DNA of 23,622 bases. Origin: a bacterium (GTDB taxonomy: Bacteria; Planctomycetota; UBA11346). Made by a program: the position numbers and the translations under genes. The notes under the pieces are model-generated. The model saw only the letters and a program-made list of their open reading frames with translations. It searched no databases and was not told the DNA's origin. The stretch covers positions 1 to 23,622 of the forward strand of contig JAIFKN010000086.1 of NCBI GenBank assembly GCA_020049615.1. The letters run 5' to 3'. The first letter of the stretch is position 1. Each line of letters starts with the position of its first letter. This document shows, one piece after another, positions 1 through 8,380 of this stretch.

Positions 1-91
1 CGAGTCAACCAGAGCACGTGGCCGTCGCTAGCCCTTGTTAGTCCTGCGTTGCTCAGTCACGGGAACTGAAAGGGCTCGACCCTCCCAGGCT

Positions 92-1307
92 TCACCGCTC
101 GACGTAATCGAGTTCGACCGCGTAGGTCTCGCGCATCAGCCACACCGCCAGCAGGGCGAGGGCGACCACGCTGCCGCCGATCGCCAAGGTGCCGGTGATG
201 ACGCCCCACTGGCCGGCCGCCCACGCCACCAGCAGCGACCACAGCGGCACCGCGCCACGGACCAGATTGGGCACGATGCCGGCAACGGTGGAGCGCAGGT
301 TGGTGCCGAACTGCTCAGCCGAGATGGTGACGAAGACGGCCCAGTAGCCGCAGGCGACACCGAGCGCAGTACCGCAAGCGTAGAGCATAGTGGGACTGGG
401 CGCGTTACACCGCGATGGTGGCGACGAGGAAGGCGGCGACGGCCAGGCGGCGCGACTGCAGCCACTGGCTGGCGAAGCCGGCGCCGAGATCACCGGCGAT
501 CAGGCCGAGATAGCAGGCGAGGGTGGCGAAGGCGGGATCGACTGGCGCGGTCGTGCCGAGGGCGGCGCCGAGCTTGTCGGAACGGAAGGCGACCATGCCG
601 ACCATGAACCAGATCGGCAGGCCGATGGCCGTGCTCAGCAGCAGCCGGCCGAGACGACCGCGGTCGCTGAGCAGCAACCCGAGCGAGCCGCGGCGCGCGT
701 GGCTGGCGACGGCGTGGTCGAACATGCCGGATTCCATCACCCGCAGGCGCAGCAGCAGCAGGGCCAGGCCGAGCAGGCCGCCGACCACGTAGGCGGTGCG
801 CCAGTCGAACAGCTTGGCCACCGCGACCGCCGCCGCCGCGCCGGCGATGCCGATGGCGGCGACCAGGGTGGTGGCGTAGCCGCGCTGACGGGCACTGGTC
901 GTCTCGGCGACCAGGGTGATGGCGGCTCCCAGCTCGCCGGCGAGGCCGAAACCGGCGATCAGGCGGAGCGCCGCATATTGCACGTAGGCATCGCCCGGCA
1001 CCAACCCGACCGCTGCGTTGGCAAGGTTGGCCAGCGAGTAGACCAGGATCGAGCCGAACAGCACCGCGCGCCGGCCGATGCGGTCGCCAAGGATGCCCCA
1101 GAAGAAGCCGCCGAGCAGCATGCCGGCCATCTGCCAGTCGAGCAGGGAGAGGGCGCGTTCCGGCGCGATGCCCAGCTCGCTGCAGCTCGGCCGGCGCACC
1201 ACGTTGAACAGCACGATGTCGTAGATGTCGACGAAGTAGCCGAGCGCGGCGACGACGACGGTCAGGCTGAACACGCCGCGCCAGGCGGCTGGAGCGGGGT
1301 CGGGCAT
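92..1307 (-). pseudogene. MFS transporter, frameshifted near its 3' end
   Basis: This is a major facilitator superfamily permease of about 405 residues once repaired. The start ATG lies 20 nt downstream of the allophanate hydrolase stop, so it ends that operon. The first frame carries about nine hydrophobic segments and the cytoplasmic-loop motif GDRIGRR after helix 2. It then meets a TAA at 405-407 directly after the residues ATIAV. The remaining helices, including GYWAVFVTISAEQFGT and a C-terminal MRETYAVELDYVER, continue in another frame to a TGA at 92-94. One extra base around 404-408 explains the break. It may be a true inactivating mutation or a sequencing error. The substrate is not readable; urea, guanidine or a related nitrogen compound is only a guess from position. 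Confidence 0.75.
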
Positions 1308-1327
1308 GGGCGACGGATGCTGGCAGC

Positions 1328-2938
1328 TCAGGTCCTCCGCGCCAGCCACCCTGGCCACGAGCCGAACGCGGTGATGTCCTCGGCCCCGGCGCAGGCCGCG
1401 GCCTCGGCCAGGAAGCCGGCGACCTCGCGTCCGTCGTCGAGCTGCACCTTGCCGATGCCCAACGGCGCGGGGATGGCGGCGGCGAAGCGGCCGAAGCCGG
1501 CGTAGGGCAGGCGCCACAACTCACCCGCGATGCTGCCGTCGCCGCCGCGCAGCAGGCCGGGCTTGGCCGGGGTTGTGGCCAGGGCGAAGAGGCGGTAGGC
1601 CGGTGCGGTGCGGATCGGCGCGAGGAGGTGCCCGCCGAGCGCGAGCAGTTCACGGTTGAGCGGCTGGCCGCTGAGGTGCGCGCCGAACACTGCCAGCGCC
1701 ACGCCGCCGTCGTCGCCGGGGATCACCTGTGGGCTGCGCAGTCGCTCGCCCATAGCCCCCATCGGCAGGGCCAGGGCGTCCTGCACCGCGGCGCCGAGGC
1801 GAGCGATCAGCAGGTCGTGCCAGGCAGGGGCGAACAGGGTCGCACCGGTCGGCAGCCCGCCCGGCGTGAAGCCGCTGGGGATGGCAGCGGCGCAGGTGTC
1901 GAGCAGGTTGGCGAAGTTGGTGAAGCGGCCGAGCCGGCTGTTGACCCCGATGGGGTCGGCGGCGACCTCGGCCAAGCCGGGGTGACAGGGTGCGGTAGGC
2001 AGGCACATCGCGTCGCAGCGCGCCCATTGCGCCTCCGCCTGTCGACGCAGCTCGACGATGCGATACAGGCCGCGGAAGGCGGCGACCGCGTCGTGCGCGC
2101 GGCCGCCGCGGATGATGCGCGCCACGGTCGGGTCGGCGCCGGCCGGACCGCGCTCAAGGATGTGGCCGACCGCGGCGGTGCGCTCGGCGACCCAGGCGCC
2201 GCCGTAGAGCGCGGCCGCCGCCTCGCGGAAGGACGTGTAGTCTATCTCGACCACGGCGTGGCCGAGACCGCGCAGCACGTCGAGGACACGGCGGTGGCCG
2301 GCCATCCAGTCGGGATCGACCTCGTGCAGCTCGGCCGCGGCCGGGACGCCGATACGCAGCGGACCGGCCGGCAGGCACGGGGTCTCGGCCCGGCTGGCCC
2401 ACGGATCCTCGGGGTCGAAGCCGGCGATGGCGCTCAGCGCACTCCACGCCTCCGCCATGTTGAGGGCGAAGACCGAGACGCAGTCGAGGCTGGCGCAGGC
2501 GGGCACCACGCCGCGCGTGCTGACCCAGCCACGCGTCGGCTTCAGTCCGACCAGGTTGTTGTACGCAGCCGGTACACGGCCGCTGCCGGCGGTGTCGGTG
2601 CCGAGGGCGATACGGCAGGCGCCGGTGGCGACCGCGACCGCCGAGCCGCTCGACGAGCCGCCGGGGATGCGCGTCGCGTCGAAGGGGTTGACCGGCACGC
2701 CATACGGCGAGCGCGTGCCGACCAGGCCGGTGGCGAACTGGTCGAGGTTGGTCTTGCCGACGATGCGGGCGCCCCAGGCGCGCAGCCGAGCGACGCAGGC
2801 GGCGTCGCGGGCCGGGACGTAGGCCGCCTCCGGGCAGCCGGCGGTGGTCGGCATGCCGGCGACGTCGATGTTGTCCTTGATCGCGGCGAGCGGCCCATCG
2901 CCCGGCGGCGGCTCGACCTGATGGATGAAGACGGTCAT
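1328..2938 (-). CDS. atzF: allophanate hydrolase, N-terminally shortened
   Basis: It hydrolyses allophanate to ammonia and CO2, the last step of guanidine or urea use through carboxylation. It is an amidase-signature enzyme. Catalytic Lys21 lies in AIKDNIDVAG, the cis-Ser is Ser95 in GGSSSGSA, and the nucleophile is Ser119 in GTDTAGSGRVPA. The allophanate-hydrolase C-terminal domain follows, with FGAHLSGQPLN and AAIPAPLGIGKV. As I recall the AtzF numbering (Lys91, Ser165, Ser189; about 605 residues), all three sites are shifted by 70, so about 70 N-terminal residues are missing while the core is intact. The ATG at 2936-2938 has no visible Shine-Dalgarno. The 141-nt gap from the carboxylase stop is filled by an inverted repeat, which is unusual for an operon whose other junctions overlap. 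Function is clear by family; activity and expression of the shortened form are uncertain. Confidence 0.88.
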   Translation of the reverse strand: MTVFIHQVEPPPGDGPLAAIKDNIDVAGMPTTAGCPEAAYVPARDAACVARLRAWGARIVGKTNLDQFATGLVGTRSPYGVPVNPFDATRIPGGSSSGSAVAVATGACRIALGTDTAGSGRVPAAYNNLVGLKPTRGWVSTRGVVPACASLDCVSVFALNMAEAWSALSAIAGFDPEDPWASRAETPCLPAGPLRIGVPAAAELHEVDPDWMAGHRRVLDVLRGLGHAVVEIDYTSFREAAAALYGGAWVAERTAAVGHILERGPAGADPTVARIIRGGRAHDAVAAFRGLYRIVELRRQAEAQWARCDAMCLPTAPCHPGLAEVAADPIGVNSRLGRFTNFANLLDTCAAAIPSGFTPGGLPTGATLFAPAWHDLLIARLGAAVQDALALPMGAMGERLRSPQVIPGDDGGVALAVFGAHLSGQPLNRELLALGGHLLAPIRTAPAYRLFALATTPAKPGLLRGGDGSIAGELWRLPYAGFGRFAAAIPAPLGIGKVQLDDGREVAGFLAEAAACAGAEDITAFGSWPGWLARRT

Positions 2939-2972
2939 GGATTCACACGGAGGAATGGAGGGGAAACGGTTC

Positions 2973-3065
2973 TTTCACAGGAGGCACGGAGGCACAGAGG
3001 GAAGCAGGAGGCGAAGGGTGGGGCCATTCTCCTCGAACCTCTGTGTCTCTGTGCCTCCTGTGAAA
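2973..3065. repeat. inverted repeat of the 'cacggaggcacagagg' type
   Basis: Two 28-nt arms (2973-3000 and 3038-3065) are reverse complements with two mismatches, separated by 37 nt. They fill the space between the carboxylase stop and the atzF start. As RNA on either strand this would be a long stable hairpin. From memory, similar short G/A-rich inverted repeats are dispersed in many environmental genomes; no copy elsewhere in this window was found. It sits where the carboxylase lacks its biotinyl tail and atzF lacks its head, so it may mark a deletion scar. Confidence 0.8.
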
Positions 3066-3079
3066 GGCCTTTGTCAGCT

Positions 3080-5638
3080 TCATGATCGCCCCCAGCGTTC
3101 GCGCTCGGCAGCGAAGGCGGCGCGTTGGGTGGAGCGGAAGGAACTGATCTCACCATCGTTCTCGCGCAGGAAGGCGCCGTAGGCCGCGCCGTCGAAGACG
3201 CCGTCGGCGATGCGCGGCTGCCAGCGTCCGGCGTGGCAGTCGGCGCGCAGGTCGAGCAGCTCCTCGGCGCCGACCGGATGCCAGCGGATGCGGTCGAAGT
3301 TCCTGAGCAGCGCCGGCTGGGCCTCGCCGGTCCGCCACACCGGCACGGTGCGGCCGACGAACTGGTAGCCGCCCGGCCCCTCCATGCCGTAGATGCACAT
3401 GTACGCGCCGCCGATGCCGACCGCATTCTCCGGCGTCCAGGTGCGCGCCGGGTTGTACTTGGTGGTGACCAGGCGGTGGCGCGGGTCGGTCGGCGTCGCC
3501 ACTGGCGCGCCAAGGTACACGTCGCCCAGGCCCAGCACCAGGTACTCGGCGTCGAAGACCAGACGGCGCACCTCCTCGACCGAGTCGAGACCGTTGATCC
3601 GGCGGATGAACTCGATGTTCCACGGGCACCAGGGCGCGTCGGGGTTCACCGTCTTCATGTAGATGTCAATGGCCTTGCGCGTCGAGGGGTCGTCCCATGA
3701 CAACGGCAGGTGCACGGTGCGCGACGGCACCTGGGCGCGTTCGGCATCGGGCAGGCCGGCGTCGAGCAGGCCGAGCAGGTCGACCACCCGGTGGGCCGGC
3801 AGCCGCACCGGATCGAAGTGGACCTGCAGCGAGCGCACGCCTGGCACCACGTCGATGACGCCGGGGATGCGGCGTTCGCGCAGGGCCTGGTCGAGCAGTT
3901 CGACACGCAGACGTAAAGCCAGGTCGAGCTCGGCCTCGCCGTATTCGAGCAGGACGAAATCGTCGCCGGCGCGGCGCAGGCACAGCGCCGGGCGTCCGCG
4001 GCCGGCGGCGCGACGGGTGATCACCGCTGGATCGGCCTCGCCACGGGCCGGTCGGCGGCGTACTGGCGCGGCGAGGTGCTCGACCAGGGCGGCGTTGTCG
4101 ACCCGCCGCGCCTCGGCCTCGGCCAGGGTCAGGCGGATGAAGCGCACGCTGTCGCCCGGGCGGAGCTGGCCCAGCTTCCAGCGCTCCGCCTGCGCCACCA
4201 CCATCGGGCAGACGAAGCCGCCACAGCTCGGGCCGTCGGGGCCGAGGATGATCGGCATGTCGCCGGTGAGATCGACGGCGCCGAAGGCGTAGGCGTTGTC
4301 GTGGATGTTCGACGGATGCAGGCCGGCCTCGCCGCCGTCGGCGCGCGCCCACTGCGGCTTCGGCCCGACCAGGCGGATGCCGGTGCGGTTGCTGTGCGGA
4401 TGCACCTGCCAGGCGGTGGCATAGAAGGCGCGCATACCGGTCGCGGTGAGGAAGTCCGGCGCGGCGTGCGGACCTTCGAGGACGCCGACCTCCCAGGCCT
4501 TGCTGTGCTGCGGCCGGGCCGCTGGCGGCTGCGGCCGGGGGCAGGCGGCGAGTTCGTCGGGCGCGACCGCGCGCGTCAGCGGCAGCCAGTCGCCGGCGAG
4601 CAGCGGCTTGCCGGTGACCCCGCCGAAGCCGCCGAGGTCGAAGGTCGCGGCCGAGCCGAGGTACGGCTCGACCGCGAAGCCACCGCGCACCGCCACGGCG
4701 CAGCGCGCTCCGGTGGCGCCGGGACCGGCGATGCGCAGCACGCTGCCGGCCTTCACCGTCACCGCCCGCCACATCGGCAGCGGCTCGCCGTCGAGCACCG
4801 CCGTCACGCTGCAGCCGGCGAGCGCGATGATCGCCGGCACGTGGAAGCGCAGGGTCGGGCCCGCGAGCGTGACCTCCAGGCCGGGGGCGCCGGACGGATT
4901 GCCGACCAGGCGGTTGGCGAGCCGGAAGCCGAGGTCGTCGAACGGCCCCGACGGCGGCACGCCGACCGCCCAGGTGCCGAGGCGTCCCGGCCAGTCCTGG
5001 ATGGTGGTGTGCAGGCCGCCGGCCAGCACTTCGACAGCGCAAGGCGCGTAGGGCACGGCGTCGAGGTCGCGGACACGCAACACGCGGTCGCCGGCGAAGG
5101 CGAGGCAGGCGCGCAGCAGGGCCAGGCTGGTGGGCACGCCGGCGATACGCACGGCGGCGAGGCGGCGGCGGATATCAGCGCGGTCGCTGGCGGGGATGTG
5201 CGCCAGGGGCGTCCAGGCGGGGGCGTCGATGACGCCGGACAGCAGTGCCTCGGCACCGTCGCAGCGGGTGAGGGTGCCGCGGACCTGCGCAGATGCGGCG
5301 GGCTCACCGAGGTGCACGATGCCGACGAGCTGGAGCTCGTCGGTCCCAGGCCTGGGAGCGACGAGCTCCAGCTCGTCGCCAAGGGCGAACTCCACGGTCA
5401 GGTTGCGATCCCCGGCGATGGCGCGGGCGCCCTGCGCCAGGCGGTCGCGTTCGTCGGCGTGCAGCCGGGCCGGCTCGCACCAGAGCAGATGCCCGCGCCA
5501 GCGCGCCGAGGTGTCGATCCAGGCCGTCGCCGTGCCGGCTTCGACCCGCACCGCAATGCGCCGCCCCTCGGGCTGCGCGCCGCCCAGCGCGGTGGCGATG
5601 CCGGCCGCCTCGGCGGCGGCGCGCAGCTGCCACTTCAT
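3080..5638 (-). CDS. urea/guanidine carboxylase-type carboxyltransferase lacking ATP-grasp and biotinyl domains
   Basis: The full enzyme carboxylates guanidine (or urea) with ATP, bicarbonate and biotin. The ATG at 5638 overlaps the preceding stop as ATGA, so I prefer it to an ATG 15 codons upstream; it gives 852 residues against about 1200 usual. Residues 1-195 align by eye only with the last part of a biotin carboxylase domain: MKWQLR, then RRIAVRVEA, then a divergent [21 protein letters not shown]. Residues about 200-505 are a well-kept AHS2/KipA-like half ([21 protein letters not shown]). Residues about 560-850 are an equally kept AHS1/KipI-like half ([49 protein letters not shown]). The protein ends at [11 protein letters not shown], exactly where the biotin carrier domain with its MKM lysine should begin. 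Either the missing domains act in trans, the protein has a biotin-free role, or the gene is decaying. Confidence 0.85.
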   Translation of the reverse strand: MKWQLRAAAEAAGIATALGGAQPEGRRIAVRVEAGTATAWIDTSARWRGHLLWCEPARLHADERDRLAQGARAIAGDRNLTVEFALGDELELVAPRPGTDELQLVGIVHLGEPAASAQVRGTLTRCDGAEALLSGVIDAPAWTPLAHIPASDRADIRRRLAAVRIAGVPTSLALLRACLAFAGDRVLRVRDLDAVPYAPCAVEVLAGGLHTTIQDWPGRLGTWAVGVPPSGPFDDLGFRLANRLVGNPSGAPGLEVTLAGPTLRFHVPAIIALAGCSVTAVLDGEPLPMWRAVTVKAGSVLRIAGPGATGARCAVAVRGGFAVEPYLGSAATFDLGGFGGVTGKPLLAGDWLPLTRAVAPDELAACPRPQPPAARPQHSKAWEVGVLEGPHAAPDFLTATGMRAFYATAWQVHPHSNRTGIRLVGPKPQWARADGGEAGLHPSNIHDNAYAFGAVDLTGDMPIILGPDGPSCGGFVCPMVVAQAERWKLGQLRPGDSVRFIRLTLAEAEARRVDNAALVEHLAAPVRRRPARGEADPAVITRRAAGRGRPALCLRRAGDDFVLLEYGEAELDLALRLRVELLDQALRERRIPGVIDVVPGVRSLQVHFDPVRLPAHRVVDLLGLLDAGLPDAERAQVPSRTVHLPLSWDDPSTRKAIDIYMKTVNPDAPWCPWNIEFIRRINGLDSVEEVRRLVFDAEYLVLGLGDVYLGAPVATPTDPRHRLVTTKYNPARTWTPENAVGIGGAYMCIYGMEGPGGYQFVGRTVPVWRTGEAQPALLRNFDRIRWHPVGAEELLDLRADCHAGRWQPRIADGVFDGAAYGAFLRENDGEISSFRSTQRAAFAAERERWGRS
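5323..5378. repeat. 56-bp near-perfect palindrome inside the carboxylase gene
   Basis: Arms 5323-5350 and 5351-5378 are reverse complements with one mismatch and no spacer. Each arm also contains a smaller near-palindrome built on GAGCTGGAGCTC or GAGCTCCAGCTC. It is translated in frame into residues about 88-106 of the carboxylase, giving the echo DELELV and DELQLV around a Pro-Arg-Pro-Gly turn. It lies in the poorly conserved remnant of the biotin carboxylase domain. This looks like an intragenic mobile palindrome rather than native coding sequence. Confidence 0.85.
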
Positions 5639-6237
5639 GCCCAGGCCTGCACCCGCACCGGGGTCGGGTTCCAGCCGTTGCACGGGTTGTTGAGCTGCGG
5701 GCAGTTCGAGATCAGCACCAGGCAGTCGACCTCGGCGCGCATCTCGACGTAGCGGCCCGGAGCGCTGATGCCGTCGGCGAAGTCGAGGCCGCCGGCGGGC
5801 GTCACCGGCACGTTCATGAAGAAGTTGATGTTGTGGCCGCAGTCGCGCTTGCCCAGACCATGCCGACCATCGGCGATCTGCAGCAGGAAGGTCTCACGGC
5901 AGGCGTGCATGTGGCGCTTGTCGAGGGCGTAGCGCACCTGGTTGCTCTCGCAGGCGCAGGCCCCGCCGAGGGTGTCGTGGCGGCCGCAGGTGTCGTCGGT
6001 GATGGTCAGCAGGGCCCGTCCCCGCGTGCTCATCAGCCGCGAGCCGGTGGTCAGGTAGATGCGCCGCTGCGCCTGCAGCGTCGCGGTCGCGTCATAGCGC
6101 TCGGCGGTGTCGGGCAGGGCGAAGAACAGCGTGTCGACCGCCTGGTTGCCCTCGAGGTCGGTGATGCGGAAGCGGGCGCCGGCGGGGATCTCACCGCGGA
6201 AGCCGTCGCCGGCGGGGATGGTCAGATCGAAGATCAT
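5635..6237 (-). CDS. carboxyguanidine deiminase subunit (urea carboxylase-associated protein 1, DUF1989)
   Basis: This 200-residue DUF1989 protein is one of two related subunits that deiminate carboxyguanidine to allophanate and ammonia, between guanidine carboxylase and allophanate hydrolase. It belongs to the UAAP1 type, as shown by the C-terminal [14 protein letters not shown] followed by GWNPTPVRV. Likely metal ligands are Cys84 and His87 in DDTCGRHDT, Cys94, Cys96 and Cys113. Other family features are AVDTLFF near residue 35, and [14 protein letters not shown] near residue 61. Its start overlaps the UAAP2 stop as ATGA, and its own stop overlaps the carboxylase start the same way, so the three are translationally coupled. 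Assignment to CgdA or CgdB is not attempted. No damage is visible. Confidence 0.88.
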   Translation of the reverse strand: MIFDLTIPAGDGFRGEIPAGARFRITDLEGNQAVDTLFFALPDTAERYDATATLQAQRRIYLTTGSRLMSTRGRALLTITDDTCGRHDTLGGACACESNQVRYALDKRHMHACRETFLLQIADGRHGLGKRDCGHNINFFMNVPVTPAGGLDFADGISAPGRYVEMRAEVDCLVLISNCPQLNNPCNGWNPTPVRVQAWA

Positions 6238-6941
6238 GCGATCACCGATTCCGTGAGCAGGTAGGCGCGGGTGTTCTCAGGCCGCTTGATGCGGCAGGGG
6301 TCGTCTGGTCCCGGCGGCGGAACGCGTTCGATCGAGATGTCGACCGGATCCGGCGCGTAGTCCGGCCACGGATCGAACGGATGCGGTGTGTTCGACAGCA
6401 CCACCAGCGTGTCGAGCTCGGCGCGCAGGGTCAGGCGCTGCCCGGCCCGGGCGTTCGGCTGCCAGGCCAGGTTGCCGTCCGCGTCGGCCACCACCTTGAC
6501 GAAGCAGTTGAGCGTGGCGTGCAGGTCGCGTTCGGTCAGTTCCCATTTGCCGAGTTCGATCAGCAGGTTGTCGTGGGTGTTGCGCACCATGTCGTTGCGC
6601 GCGGTCTGGTAGGTGCGCTCGCCGTACTTGGCGCGCGCGGCGGCGGCATCCATGTGGCCGCTGATCGTGTCGTGCCAGCCGCTCTCGTCTGCGGTCACCG
6701 CCAGCAGCACCCGTCCCATGTCCGACAGCAGGACGCGCCCGGTGGTGAGGAAGGCAGTACGCTGCGCCTTCAGCGTGTCGGGCATGTTGTAGCGCTCGTG
6801 GGTGCGGCCGGCGCGGAAGGCGAGCAGGGCGACGGCGCTGCGCTCGCCGCCCGCGGTCAGGGTCAGGGCGTGGTGGCGCGGCAGGATGAAGCTGAGCTTG
6901 TCGCCGCCGCGCAGGGTTTCGTGGTGGAGCGCGTCAGGCAT
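6234..6941 (-). CDS. carboxyguanidine deiminase subunit (urea carboxylase-associated protein 2, DUF1989)
   Basis: This 235-residue DUF1989 protein is the partner of the following UAAP1 gene in carboxyguanidine deamination. UAAP2 features are [17 protein letters not shown] (residues 64-80), [13 protein letters not shown] (84-96) and [21 protein letters not shown] near residue 180. The position equivalent to the metal-binding Cys of UAAP1 is Gly here, as expected if this subunit is structural or binds no metal. The ATG at 6941 is preceded by AGGGA about 12 nt upstream. It is the first large gene behind riboswitch A, but about 190 nt separate them. A 61-codon frame fills that gap and overlaps this start by 8 nt. 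Family assignment is firm; the division of labour between subunits is inferred. Confidence 0.88.
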   Translation of the reverse strand: MPDALHHETLRGGDKLSFILPRHHALTLTAGGERSAVALLAFRAGRTHERYNMPDTLKAQRTAFLTTGRVLLSDMGRVLLAVTADESGWHDTISGHMDAAAARAKYGERTYQTARNDMVRNTHDNLLIELGKWELTERDLHATLNCFVKVVADADGNLAWQPNARAGQRLTLRAELDTLVVLSNTPHPFDPWPDYAPDPVDISIERVPPPGPDDPCRIKRPENTRAYLLTESVIA

Positions 6942-7119
6942 GGCGTTGAATCCCTGCGCCAGGCAGGCGCATGCTGTCCGAGGTAGGCGGGCACTGCCCC
7001 TGACGCAGGATGCATCGAACGGGTCGACGCCCGACCTCTGCCGTACGCTCGGGCGAAGCCATGCCAGCGTCCTCGCACAGGCGGACGTGCACCGGCTGAA
7101 TCACATGATGGCGACGCAT
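6934..7119 (-). CDS. possible leader peptide between riboswitch A and the UAAP2 gene
   Basis: A 61-codon frame starts with ATG at 7119, about 11 nt after the second riboswitch hairpin, and ends in TGA at 6934-6936, overlapping the UAAP2 start at 6941. The peptide is Arg/Pro-rich, with no recognisable family and only a weak ribosome site. Its value is the geometry: it could pass the translational decision of the riboswitch to UAAP2 by coupling. Frames of this length arise easily by chance at this base composition, so confidence is low. Confidence 0.2.
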   Translation of the reverse strand: MRRHHVIQPVHVRLCEDAGMASPERTAEVGRRPVRCILRQGQCPPTSDSMRLPGAGIQRHA

Positions 7120-7128
7120 CGGGACCGC

Positions 7129-7175
7129 TGCCGGGCCGTCCCGGCGCATGAGTTGACCTGACGGGCCGTCCCGCC
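7129..7175 (-). promoter_or_regulatory. guanidine-II (mini-ykkC) riboswitch A
   Basis: There are two minus-strand hairpins. The first (7160-7175) has a 6-bp stem including one G-U pair, ending GGG/CCC around the loop ACGG. The second (7130-7145) has a 6-bp GCCGGG/CCCGGC stem, also with loop ACGG. About 14 nt separate them. Paired ACGR tetraloops on G-C stems are the hallmark of the class, which binds guanidinium and generally turns translation on. It precedes the carboxyguanidine deiminase/carboxylase operon, one of the best-known targets of guanidine riboswitches. Confidence 0.9.
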
Positions 7176-7266
7176 GGCAATGGTTACGGCCGCCGCGCCG
7201 TCGTCCGGCACCAGCCACCCTCCGTAGCTGGACCGGCCCTGACGGCGCGGCTTCCATCGTTGTCCT

Positions 7267-7284
7267 GGCACATGGCGTGCCGAA
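7267..7284 (-). promoter_or_regulatory. candidate sigma-54 promoter for the carboxyguanidine operon
   Basis: On the minus strand the core reads CGGCACGCCATGTGCC, with the invariant GG and GC dinucleotides 10 nt apart and GGCACG fully matching the -24 element. The -12 element is GTGC rather than TTGC. Transcription would start near 7256, about 80 nt before riboswitch A. The site is partly palindromic, which weakens the strand call. Confidence 0.4.
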
Positions 7285-7474
7285 ACCGGGGCGTTGGCGG
7301 CAGAACGGATCTGCGGCTGATCTGGATGGCTTATGTGCGATGGCCTTGCCCGAACGGCGCGGTGCGCGGCTCCACGACCCACAGGACAGCGTCGCCGCGC
7401 AGCATCTCGGCTGCGGTCCCTCCGGGCAACTGCACGAATCGGATGCAGCCCGATGGCTTCGAGCGGCACCCGGG

Positions 7475-8380
7475 CTACAGCACCTCGTCGCCGGCCACCG
7501 TCATCTTGAACACCGGCATGCGTTCGGCCGGGGCGCTCGGGGGATGGATCAGGGCATCCAGGTGGCGGCGCAGGGCGGCGAACTCGGGGGTGTGCATGTG
7601 GCCGCGTTCGCGCGGCACCGGCAACGGGACATCGACCACCTCGACCAGGTGCCCGCCGCGATGCCGGGCGTCTGGAGCGCCCAGGACGATCACCCGGTCG
7701 GCGAGGAAGGCGGCCTCATCGAGATCATGCGTGATGAACAGGATGGTGACGTTGACGTTCTGCCAGATCTGCAGGAGGTGCTCCTGCAGGTGGCAGCGGG
7801 TCTGGGCGTCGAGGGCGCCGAAGGGTTCGTCCATCAGCAGGATGCGCGGCCGGTTGGCCAGCGAACGGGCGATGGCGACGCGCTGGCGCTGCCCGCCGGA
7901 CAGTTGATGGGGATAGACCTCGGCCTTGGCCGACAGGCCGACCACCTCCAGCCACTGCAAGGCCTCGGCGCGGGCGGCATCGTGGCCCGTGCCGTTCATC
8001 TCCAGGCCGAACATCACGTTGCGCACCACGGACAGCCACGGGAACAGGGTGTAGCCCTGGAACACCATCCCCCGGTCGGGGCCCGGTCCGACGATGGGCT
8101 GCCCATCCAGCAGCACCTCGCCGCCGGAATAGGGCTCAAGACCTGCGAGGATGCGGATGAGCGTGCTCTTGCCGCATCCGCTCGGGCCGATGACGGTGAT
8201 GAACTCCCTCCGGCGCACGGTGAAGGAGACATCCTCCAAGGCGAGGCAGGACGATCCCTCGCTGGTCTGGAAGGTCTTCCCCAGCGAACGCACATCGAGC
8301 ACCACCGGGCGGGCGTCGATGCGGGCGAGGCGCTCGGCGACCGCTGGCGGCACGGTGATCTGCTCGGCGAGGACGGTCAT
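7475..8380 (-). CDS. ABC transporter ATP-binding protein, NitT/TauT type (probable guanidine importer)
   Basis: This is the energising subunit of the importer encoded with the two upstream genes; 301 residues. Walker A is GPSGCGKST (65-73), the Q-loop is in MVFQGYTLFPW (105-115), the signature is LSGGQRQR (160-167), Walker B is ILLMDEPFGALD (180-191) and the switch His is in THDL (218). It resembles the SsuB/TauB/NrtD group. An extra N-terminal stretch of about 25 residues and a C-terminal tail of about 50 residues flank the domain. The start overlaps the permease stop as ATGA, so it is the third gene of a three-gene operon. Guanidine as substrate is inferred from riboswitch B and the neighbouring pathway; urea or another guanidino compound remains possible. 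Confidence 0.9.
   Translation of the reverse strand: MTVLAEQITVPPAVAERLARIDARPVVLDVRSLGKTFQTSEGSSCLALEDVSFTVRRREFITVIGPSGCGKSTLIRILAGLEPYSGGEVLLDGQPIVGPGPDRGMVFQGYTLFPWLSVVRNVMFGLEMNGTGHDAARAEALQWLEVVGLSAKAEVYPHQLSGGQRQRVAIARSLANRPRILLMDEPFGALDAQTRCHLQEHLLQIWQNVNVTILFITHDLDEAAFLADRVIVLGAPDARHRGGHLVEVVDVPLPVPRERGHMHTPEFAALRRHLDALIHPPSAPAERMPVFKMTVAGDEVL

Larger units (their letters stand above)
6942..7474. other. 533-nt intergenic region between ABC ATPase and UAAP2 genes
   Basis: From right to left on the minus strand it holds four items. First is a 47-codon open stretch in frame after the ATPase TAG (7331-7474). Next come a sigma-54-like site (7267-7284) and riboswitch A (7129-7175). Last is a roughly 190-nt leader with a possible 61-codon peptide and a small GGGC/GCCC hairpin near 6988-6998. 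No other gene is seen on either strand. Confidence 0.7.

Noticed and set aside
390..1505. Long plus-strand frame opposite the MFS gene and atzF
   Set aside because: Its protein is Gln/Gly/Ala/Arg low-complexity with no motif, while the minus strand encodes clear MFS and amidase sequence. It is a high-G+C shadow.
1628..3085. 485-codon plus-strand frame
   Set aside because: Fully opposite atzF, low-complexity Arg/Gly/Val-rich product; shadow frame.
3687..3700. Single GGG-ACGA-CCC sequence on the minus strand, like half of a guanidine-II riboswitch
   Set aside because: It lies inside conserved coding sequence (SWDDPST), has only a 3-bp stem and has no partner hairpin.
4076..5752. 558-codon plus-strand frame
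   Set aside because: Opposite the conserved carboxyltransferase domains; no family features.
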